DNA of 46,375 bases from Acidobacteriota bacterium (lineage in GTDB: Bacteria > Acidobacteriota > Thermoanaerobaculia > UBA5066). Where the stretch lies: assembly GCA_029567505.1 (NCBI GenBank), contig JAKPXO010000117.1, positions 1-46,375 on the forward strand, read 5' to 3'. The position numbers were made by a program, and so were the translations under genes. Each line of letters opens with the position of its first letter. Position 1 is the stretch's first letter. The notes beneath the pieces were generated by a model. The model was not told the origin of the DNA, did no database searches, and saw only the letters and a list, made by a program, of their open reading frames with translations. Positions 40,459 through 46,375 of this stretch are shown here, piece after piece.

Positions 40459-40683
40459 CGGGGTTTCCGCAGCGGCGATCTTAGCCCGAGGCGCGGGCAG
40501 CCGGACGATCCGGCCGTCCGTTCTCGCGACTCACCGATCGCGGGAGGCCGGGCGGGGCTACGATGGACGGTCGGGCGGCGCCCCGTGTCTCGCGCCGTGG
40601 CGGCGATGGTCCGGCCCTTGCGTTCCCCGAAGCTCTGCGGGGCGAGGCCGGGAGCGGCCGGGGAGCGCCGACTGAGGAGAGCG
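40459..40683. promoter_or_regulatory. Divergent promoter region, propeller/kinase operon and histidine kinase
   Basis: The 225-base gap separates divergent operons. TAAGAT on the minus strand (40483-40478) and TACGAT on the plus strand (40559-40564) are the best -10 candidates; neither has a good -35. No other element is clear. Confidence 0.3.
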
Positions 40684-42567
40684 ATGACGGAGACGGGCGA
40701 GCCGGGGGGCGGGTGGCGAATCCTCACGATGGGTCTCGAGCGCCGGACGGCGCGCGCTCTCGCGCGTTCGCTGGAGCCGGCTCCGGCCGTCGTCGACGTC
40801 GGCCCCTGGAGCGAGGCCGAGCTCGAGGCGTGTCCGTGCGGGCCGGGGGACGTGATCGTCGCCGGGGACGACGGGAGCGGCGCGTACGCGGAGAGGGTCC
40901 GGGTGTTCCGGACGGGTCACCCGGGAGTGCCGGCCCTCGTCTACCTCCCGCGGGGCCGATCGGGTCGCGTCGCCGAGATGCTCCGGGCGGGCTTCCAGGA
41001 GACGTTCCCGGGGGTCGCGGGATTCCGGGAGGCGCTGGAGAGGGCCCGCGCGCGGAGGGACGCCCTCGTTCCGCAGCACGACGCCGCCGCAGCGAGCTCC
41101 TCGGCGGAGGGAAGCGAGACGCCGCTGGAGACGGTCGTCCCGAACGTGTTCGACTGGATCTACGTCGTCGGAATCGCCGAGGACGGCGCGATGGGATTCG
41201 AGACCGTGAACCCGCCGCTCAACGCGGGGGCGGGCTTCCTCAGCCCCGGCTTCGCAGGCCGTCCGGTCCGGGAGTGCCTCGGCGAGCACGCCTTCGCCCG
41301 GTTCCTCCCGCACCTGGAACGTGTCCTCGAGGAGGGGCTTCCGCTCCCGTTCGAGGAGGAGCACACGGTCGACGGGAAGACGCGCGCGTTCCAGACGATC
41401 CTCACTCCCGTCCGGAACAAGTGGGGGCGGATCCACCGGATCGCCGGGATCTCGCGCGACGTGACCGCCCTCCAGGAGGCGCTCTCGGCGCTCCGTGCGA
41501 GCGAGGAGCGCCTGAACCACGCTCTCGAGGGGACGCAGCAGGGGCTCTGGGACTGGGACCTCGGCGCGGGCAAGGTCTACCGGAGCCCGCGCTGGTTCGA
41601 GATGCTCGGCCTCCCGCCCGGAGGCATCGAGGACACCTTCGACGCCGGGCTCCGGCGGATCCATCCCGACGACCGGAGGCAGATCGAGGCCGCGATGAGC
41701 GCGCATCTGGAGGGGCGCGTCCCGCGGTTCGAGGCGGAGTACCGCCTGCGGACGCGGAACGGCGAGTGGATCTGGGTCTTCGACGCCGGGAAGGTCGTCG
41801 CGTGGGACGGTGACCGGCCGGCCCGCGTCGCCGGGATGTGCACGGACATCACCGAGCGGCGCCGCGCGGAGGAGGCGCTGCGCGCGCTCGTCGGCGGCGT
41901 CGTCCACGAGATCCGGAACCCGGTCTACGGGATCCTCATCAACCTCGACGCTCTCGAGGCGACGTTCGGCGAGGATCCTCGCTACGTCCCGTTCGTCTCC
42001 GCGCTCCGCGAGAGCGCCGAGCGGATCGCGAGCCTCGTGAACGATCTGCGCGACTACGGCGAGCCCAGGACGCTGAACCCCGAGCCCCAGCTCGTCCGGA
42101 GCCTCGTCGAGAGCGCCGTCCACGCGTGCGAGAAGCTCGCCGCGGACCGTTCGTGCGCCGTCGTCGTCGACCTGGAGGAGCCCTCGCTCCTCCTCCCGCT
42201 GAATGGTCGCCGGATACACCAGGTCTTCCGGAACCTCCTGGAGAACGCCCTCCTCCACTCCCCGGAGGGGGCGACCGTCCGCGTCGTATCCCGGCGGACG
42301 TTCTCGGACGGCTTCTACTGGTGGACGTTTACCGTGGAGGACTCGGGGGGCGGCTTCGACGCCGAGACGCTCTCGAGGGCCTTCGAGCCCTTCTTCACCC
42401 GGCGCCGCGGAGGGACCGGACTCGGCCTCTCCATCGTCAAGCGCGTCGTCGAGGAGCACGGCGGCGTCGCCTCGGCGTCGAACCGCCCGGAGGGCGGGGC
42501 CTGCGTGTCGGTCCGCCTTCCGGCCCCGCACCAGCCGCTCCACGCGGCGGGAGGCGCCCGTGCCTGA
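40684..42567 (+). CDS. PAS-domain sensor histidine kinase
   Basis: A 627-residue cytosolic kinase with no membrane segment. Residues 1-125 look like a receiver-type alpha/beta domain without obvious acidic pocket. PAS domains follow at about 150-265 (FDWIYVVGIAEDG, ending AGISRDVTALQ) and 275-395 (GLWDWDLGAGKVYRS, ending CTDITERR). The phospho-acceptor is His408 in VVHEIRNPVYG. The ATPase has NLLENALLHS, DSGGGF and GTGLGLSIVKR. The ATG at 40684 follows GAGGAG. It overlaps the regulator gene by eight bases; the two are a cognate pair. Confidence 0.92.
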   Translation: MTETGEPGGGWRILTMGLERRTARALARSLEPAPAVVDVGPWSEAELEACPCGPGDVIVAGDDGSGAYAERVRVFRTGHPGVPALVYLPRGRSGRVAEMLRAGFQETFPGVAGFREALERARARRDALVPQHDAAAASSSAEGSETPLETVVPNVFDWIYVVGIAEDGAMGFETVNPPLNAGAGFLSPGFAGRPVRECLGEHAFARFLPHLERVLEEGLPLPFEEEHTVDGKTRAFQTILTPVRNKWGRIHRIAGISRDVTALQEALSALRASEERLNHALEGTQQGLWDWDLGAGKVYRSPRWFEMLGLPPGGIEDTFDAGLRRIHPDDRRQIEAAMSAHLEGRVPRFEAEYRLRTRNGEWIWVFDAGKVVAWDGDRPARVAGMCTDITERRRAEEALRALVGGVVHEIRNPVYGILINLDALEATFGEDPRYVPFVSALRESAERIASLVNDLRDYGEPRTLNPEPQLVRSLVESAVHACEKLAADRSCAVVVDLEEPSLLLPLNGRRIHQVFRNLLENALLHSPEGATVRVVSRRTFSDGFYWWTFTVEDSGGGFDAETLSRAFEPFFTRRRGGTGLGLSIVKRVVEEHGGVASASNRPEGGACVSVRLPAPHQPLHAAGGARA

Positions 42568-43909
42568 GCCCAGGGTCCTGCTGATCGAGGACGACCCCGC
42601 CGTCCGCCACGGGATGGCCGCCTTCCTCCGGGCGAACGGTCTCGACGTCGACGAGGCCGACAGCTGCCAGAAGGCGATGGAACGCTTCCGGGCCGTCGGG
42701 CACGACGTCGTGGTCGCCGACTACAGCCTCCCCGACGGGACGTCGCTCGACATCCTTCTGCAGGTGAAGAAGCTCTCCGAAGAGACTCCGTTCGTCATCC
42801 TGACGGCGCACGGCTCGATTGACCTCGCCGTCCGCGCGATCAAGGACGGCGCGGAGCAGTTCCTCACGAAACCGGTCGAGTCGAAGGCGCTCCTCGTCCT
42901 TCTCAAGCGGCTCCTCCAGCAGCAACGCCTCCGGAAGAGGCAGGAGATCGTCGCGAGGACCCAGCCCGGCCTCCTCGACCCGTTCGTCGGGACGAGCCCG
43001 CAGATCCGGAGGCTGGACGAGCGAACGCGCCTGATGCTCGAGTGGGACAGTCCCGTCCTGATCCTCGGTGAGACCGGATCGGGGAAGGGGGTCCTCGCGC
43101 GATGGATCCACGCGAACGGTCCGCGGCGCGAGGAGGCCTTCGTCAACCTGAATTGCGCGGGGCTGACGCGGGAGCTCCTCGAATCGGAGCTCTTCGGCCA
43201 CGAGCGGGGCGCGTTCACGGGAGCCGTGAACCCGAAGCCGGGGCTCCTCGAGGTCGGCCACCGCGGGATCGTCTTCCTCGACGAGATCGGCGACATGGAT
43301 CCGGCGATCCAGCCGAAGCTTCTGAAGGCGCTCGAGGAGAAGACGTTCCGCCGCCTCGGCGACGTCCGCGACCGGCACGTCGACATCCGCCTCGTGGCGA
43401 GCACGAACCTCGACCTCGAGTCGATGGTGAGGGAGAAGAGGTTCCGCGACGACCTCTACTACCGGATCTCCACGCTCACGCTGCGGATCCCTCCGCTCCG
43501 CGAGCGCCCCGAGGACATCCTCGTCCTCGCGCGCGAGATCCTCGCGGGCGTCTGCGGTCGGATGGGACGGCCGTCGGCGCGCCTGACGGAGGACGCCGAG
43601 GCCGCCCTCCGGCGGTACTCGTGGCCCGGGAACATCCGCGAGCTCGCGAACGTCATCGAGCGCTCGATGATCCTCGTGAAGGGCGAGACGCTCGACGCGG
43701 CCGGCCTCGGGCTCGACGCCGTCGCGGCGCCGCCGCCACGCGACCACGATCGGCTCCTGACGATGAAGGAGATGGAGCGTCTCCACGTCGAGCGCGTCCT
43801 CGCGACGACGGGGGGGAACGTCACGGAGGCCGCCGCGATCCTCGGGATGGCCCGCCGGACGCTCTACGACCGGATGAAGAGCCTCGGACTCGGCGGCGCG
43901 AGGGAGTGA
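42560..43909 (+). CDS. NtrC-family sigma-54-dependent response regulator
   Basis: A 449-residue activator. The receiver (1-120) has LLIEDDPA with Asp54 in VVVADYSLPDG and the conserved Lys in FLTKPVES. The AAA+ domain has GETGSGKGV (Walker A), the sigma-54 contact loop GAFTGA in FGHERGAFTGAV, FLDEIGDMD (Walker B) and the arginine-finger region RFRDDLYYRI. The Fis-type helix-turn-helix ends the protein (NVTEAAAILGMARRTLYDRM). The GTG at 42560 has GGGAGG upstream. A sigma-54 promoter lies 109 bases after its stop, the likely target. Confidence 0.94.
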   Translation: MPEPRVLLIEDDPAVRHGMAAFLRANGLDVDEADSCQKAMERFRAVGHDVVVADYSLPDGTSLDILLQVKKLSEETPFVILTAHGSIDLAVRAIKDGAEQFLTKPVESKALLVLLKRLLQQQRLRKRQEIVARTQPGLLDPFVGTSPQIRRLDERTRLMLEWDSPVLILGETGSGKGVLARWIHANGPRREEAFVNLNCAGLTRELLESELFGHERGAFTGAVNPKPGLLEVGHRGIVFLDEIGDMDPAIQPKLLKALEEKTFRRLGDVRDRHVDIRLVASTNLDLESMVREKRFRDDLYYRISTLTLRIPPLRERPEDILVLAREILAGVCGRMGRPSARLTEDAEAALRRYSWPGNIRELANVIERSMILVKGETLDAAGLGLDAVAAPPPRDHDRLLTMKEMERLHVERVLATTGGNVTEAAAILGMARRTLYDRMKSLGLGGARE

Positions 43910-43917
43910 GCGGTTCT

Positions 43918-43950
43918 CCGCACGCCGCGTGCGGGATCCCGCACGCGGCG
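43918..43950. promoter_or_regulatory. Palindromic upstream activating site (or terminator)
   Basis: Positions 43923-43950 form a perfect 28-base palindrome. It overlaps a second dyad, CCGCACG (43918-43924) with CGTGCGG (43928-43934). CCGCACG recurs at 43939-43945, 21 bases on, two helical turns. The centre is about 107 bases upstream of the predicted sigma-54 start, a classic NtrC-type enhancer distance. It could also terminate the two-component operon. Confidence 0.5.
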
Positions 43951-44017
43951 CGCGTTCCGGCCCGCGCGGCAGCGTCCTGGAGGGCAGAGCTGCGCGGTCC
44001 CGGCGCGGCCGGGCGGA

Positions 44018-44033
44018 TGGCCCGGCGGTTGCA
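44018..44033 (+). promoter_or_regulatory. Sigma-54 (-24/-12) promoter
   Basis: TGGCCCGGCGGTTGCA matches the sigma-54 consensus TGGCACGNNNNTTGCA at every fixed base except one (C for A). The GG and GC doublets have the required ten-base spacing. The start of transcription should be near 44044, 78 bases before the CYTH gene. Confidence 0.6.
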
Positions 44034-44121
44034 GAAGGACCGGGAGACCGGATGCCTCCCGGGAGCCGGGAATCGCCCGGGGCCGCGGGAGGCCGGGAGA
44101 GAGTCGCGAGGAGGGTATCGA

Positions 44122-45876
44122 ATGCACAAGAGAGTCGTTTCGGGCCTCACGGCCTTGGCGCTCGTTCTCGGCTGCGCCGGCGTCGCCGTCGCCGCCGACG
44201 AGGCCAGGCCGCTCTACGTCCAGACCATCCAGAAGTACCGGGCCCCGGTGCTCGACGACGTGGGCGGGCGCGAGTACAAGTTCCTGATCGACCCGGCGAA
44301 GACGAAGGGGAAGCCCGAGGACGCCTTCAAGGACATCTGGAAGAAGGTGAAGGCGGCCGCGGAGAAGAACGGCTTCACCCTCACCGAGAAGGACAAGACC
44401 CCCTTCAAGGTCGAGCTCGCGACGAAGGAGTACCTCGACACCCCCGACCAGCTCCTCTGGAAGGCGGGGTACCAGATCCGCGTCACGAACAAGTTCGTCG
44501 ACGGCAAGCCCGACAAGGTCGTCGCCGTCAACGTCAAGTGCGTCAAGGAGGACGCCCGCCTCGCGATGGCCGCCCCGCTCGCGGTCAAGGGGGGCGAGAA
44601 GGTCAAGGTCGAGGCCGAGGGGAACGTCGGCATCGGCCCCGGCGGGAACCTCCGCGAGTACATCGAGAAGGGCGCGACGTTCACCGTCCCGGTCGAGGCC
44701 CTCGGGAAGATGACGCTCGCCGACTTCGGGAAGTTCGTGCCGGAGCTCCTCGCCATCGGCCTCCCGGCCGACACCGCCTTCGTCGGGAAGAAGGCCTGGT
44801 CGAGCCGCGTGAAGCCGGGCGCGGTCGTCCTCCCGGGGACGGAGCCCTGCGGCGTCTCCATGGAGGCCTTCGCCGAGAAGGAAGGCGGGGCCCCGTACCT
44901 CTACGACTTCTCCTACGGATACTCCGACCTCTACTTCTACGACATCGCCACGGTCCACGAGGCGGGCGAGCAGTTCCTGCTGAAGGTCCTCCACGCCGAC
45001 CTCGCGGCGATCGCGATGCCCGAGAGCGAGAAATGGGGCGGCTCGAAGGTCCGCAAGCTGATGAACCGGCCCCTCGGCGTCGCCGCGGCCGCGGCGGCCG
45101 GGCCGCTCGTCGACCCGCTCGACGCGCTCTACGGCGTCGCCTCGCAGCCGGCCTACATCAAGCACTACGAGGCCGACCGGAACGGGAAGATCCTCGTCTG
45201 CCCGTACCTCCAGGTCGCGACGAAGGAGTTCCCCGCCATCCTCGACGTGAAGATGGCCCCCTACAACTACGTCATCGACGCCGAGGGGCGCGTCACGATC
45301 ATCCCCGAGGAGGCGCACCCGCTCGGCCGCGTCTACCCGAACGGCTTCTTCCGTCCGGAGGACCAGTCGGAGAAGAAGCCCGGGACCCGCGAGAACTACG
45401 GCCACGTCTCGTCGCTCGCCGGCGGGCCCGGCCGGATCAGCGGCGAGATCCTCTACGACAAGGACACCAAGACCTACGTCGTCAACAACAAGTCCGGCCG
45501 CTACAGCAAGCACAACAAGGACCGGACGCCGCAGCAGCTCGTCAACGCGACGAACCTCATCCGGCAGGTCGTCGACACGGCGGGCGTCGCCTGGGGCCCG
45601 GCCCTCTACCTCCTCGAGTACGCGCCGGCCGACGTCCGCGAGCAGCTGATGAAGAGCCCGGACCTGAGGTACGACGACGAGAAGAAGAAGAAGCGTCCCC
45701 ACGTCGTCGTCCTGCAGGGCGCCCCGGCCGGGCTGAACACCGACGCCCCGATCGCCGTGGCGGCGGCCCCGGTCGCGGCCGCGGCCGCGGCCGCCGTCGA
45801 GGCGCCGAAGGCCGCCGCGCCCGCCGCCCCGGAGAAGAAGAAGGCCAAGGCGGCGCACAACGACGACCCGTCCTGA
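44122..45876 (+). CDS. Exported CYTH-domain (triphosphate tunnel) protein
   Basis: A 584-residue protein with a signal peptide (RVVSGLTALALVLGCAGVAV; Cys18 could be a weak lipobox, otherwise cleavage after AVA). Residues 48-140 match the start of a CYTH / triphosphate tunnel fold: GREYKFLID (the E-x-K signature at 51-53) and KEYLDTPDQLLWKAGYQIRV at 102-121. CYTH enzymes hydrolyse triphosphates or synthesise polyphosphate inside a metal-bound barrel. The remaining 400 residues are not recognised, and the end is a long Ala/Lys/Pro-rich tail. AGGAGG precedes the ATG. The pyrophosphatase gene follows by 43 bases. Confidence 0.65.
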   Translation: MHKRVVSGLTALALVLGCAGVAVAADEARPLYVQTIQKYRAPVLDDVGGREYKFLIDPAKTKGKPEDAFKDIWKKVKAAAEKNGFTLTEKDKTPFKVELATKEYLDTPDQLLWKAGYQIRVTNKFVDGKPDKVVAVNVKCVKEDARLAMAAPLAVKGGEKVKVEAEGNVGIGPGGNLREYIEKGATFTVPVEALGKMTLADFGKFVPELLAIGLPADTAFVGKKAWSSRVKPGAVVLPGTEPCGVSMEAFAEKEGGAPYLYDFSYGYSDLYFYDIATVHEAGEQFLLKVLHADLAAIAMPESEKWGGSKVRKLMNRPLGVAAAAAAGPLVDPLDALYGVASQPAYIKHYEADRNGKILVCPYLQVATKEFPAILDVKMAPYNYVIDAEGRVTIIPEEAHPLGRVYPNGFFRPEDQSEKKPGTRENYGHVSSLAGGPGRISGEILYDKDTKTYVVNNKSGRYSKHNKDRTPQQLVNATNLIRQVVDTAGVAWGPALYLLEYAPADVREQLMKSPDLRYDDEKKKKRPHVVVLQGAPAGLNTDAPIAVAAAPVAAAAAAAVEAPKAAAPAAPEKKKAKAAHNDDPS

Positions 45877-45919
45877 GGCCCCGGCGATGAGTGAAGACAG
45901 GACAAGGAGCCGATAGACC

Positions 45920-46375
45920 ATGAAGAAGACCCCGTTCGCCGCGCTCTCGCTGGCGCTCGTCCTCGCGGCCGCCGCGCTCGCCCCGGCCGTCGCGGCCCAG
46001 GGCGTGACCCCCCACGTCTCCGTCCTCAGGGGCGAGGCCAACTTCCTGACCGACTACGAGCCGATCAACCTCGACGGCACGCTCAACGTCGTCGTCGAGA
46101 TCCCCGCCGGGACGACCGCCAAGTACGAGACGACGAAGGACACCGGGATGCTCGAGCTCGAGCAGAAGAACGGCAAGCCCCGCTTCGTCCAGTACCTCGG
46201 CTACCCGTGCAACTACGGCCTCATCCCCCGCTCGATCCTCCCGAAGAGCAAGGGGGGCGACGGCGACCCGCTCGACGTCTGCGTCCTCGGCCCGACGGTC
46301 CCGATCGGCTCCGTCGTCAAGGCGCGCGCCATCGGCTCCCTGACGCTCCTCGACAACGGCGAGATCGACGACAAG
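45920..46375 (+). CDS. ppa: Exported family I inorganic pyrophosphatase (partial)
   Basis: The first 152 residues of a soluble-type pyrophosphatase, cut by the window end. Signatures are VVVEIPAGTTAKYE, YPCNYGLIPRS and the metal site GDGDPLDVCVLG (DxDPxD). Unusually for a cytosolic family it has a clear signal peptide (MKKTPFAALSLALVLAAAAL, cleavage after VAA), so it should work in the periplasm. Together with the CYTH protein upstream, in the same sigma-54-type unit, a two-step breakdown of triphosphate or polyphosphate to phosphate outside the membrane is plausible. Confidence 0.9.
   Translation, partial: MKKTPFAALSLALVLAAAALAPAVAAQGVTPHVSVLRGEANFLTDYEPINLDGTLNVVVEIPAGTTAKYETTKDTGMLELEQKNGKPRFVQYLGYPCNYGLIPRSILPKSKGGDGDPLDVCVLGPTVPIGSVVKARAIGSLTLLDNGEIDDK

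Overview
The window is about 46 kb of very GC-rich bacterial DNA. Third codon positions are nearly all G or C, GTG starts are common (one gene starts with TTG), and consecutive genes often overlap by four bases (GTGA or ATGA). There is no rRNA, tRNA, CRISPR array or transposase. The gene mix (an Hdr/Flx electron-transfer operon, a tungsten aldehyde oxidoreductase, tandem S9 peptidases, a beta-propeller lipoprotein next to a Ser/Thr kinase, and sigma-54 signalling) fits an anaerobic or facultative Acidobacteriota-like organism. That placement is inference from style and content, not from a marker gene.

Region 1 (1-10.4 kb) is accessory. It opens with the C-terminal end of a probable DUF499-type ATPase. 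Small secreted or hypothetical genes follow, then a five-gene minus-strand cassette (9211 to 3146). The cassette encodes a trypsin-like protease fused to an S1/P1 nuclease / zinc phospholipase C domain, a membrane protein, a metallophosphoesterase, a second membrane protein and a patatin phospholipase. The fusion protein is the most unusual item in the window: the Trp that must be N-terminal in active P1/PLC enzymes is buried behind the protease domain, which suggests a protease-activated zymogen.

Region 2 (10.4-28.7 kb) is a tungsten and electron-transfer island. The operon hdrCBA-flxDCBA (17260 to 10428) encodes a soluble heterodisulfide-reductase-like, flavin-based electron-bifurcating complex that couples to NAD(P)H. 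Further right are an AOR-family tungsten oxidoreductase, a MoaD/ThiS-like sulfur carrier, a secreted haem protein with a sulfite-oxidase-like fold, and a divergent MoeB/ThiF adenylyltransferase with an acyltransferase. A minus-strand operon tupA-tupB-tupC-moeA supplies and inserts the metal. Together these could import tungstate, build the cofactor, mature AOR and connect aldehyde/acid redox chemistry to NADH and ferredoxin.

Region 3 (28.8-36 kb) holds a MocR-type regulator with a promoter-overlapping palindrome, the PLP aminotransferase it probably controls, and two tandem paralogous secreted S9 peptidases.

Region 4 (36-46.4 kb) holds a minus-strand operon (beta-propeller lipoprotein, Ser/Thr kinase with a degenerate receiver domain, FMN reductase, thioesterase). 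Divergent from it are a PAS histidine kinase and an NtrC-type regulator. Just downstream of the regulator lies a near-consensus sigma-54 promoter with an upstream palindrome, ahead of two exported phosphate-metabolism proteins: a CYTH-domain protein and a family I inorganic pyrophosphatase, the latter cut by the window edge. Two long perfect hairpins (24737-24795 and 31750-31810) look like intergenic REP-type elements.
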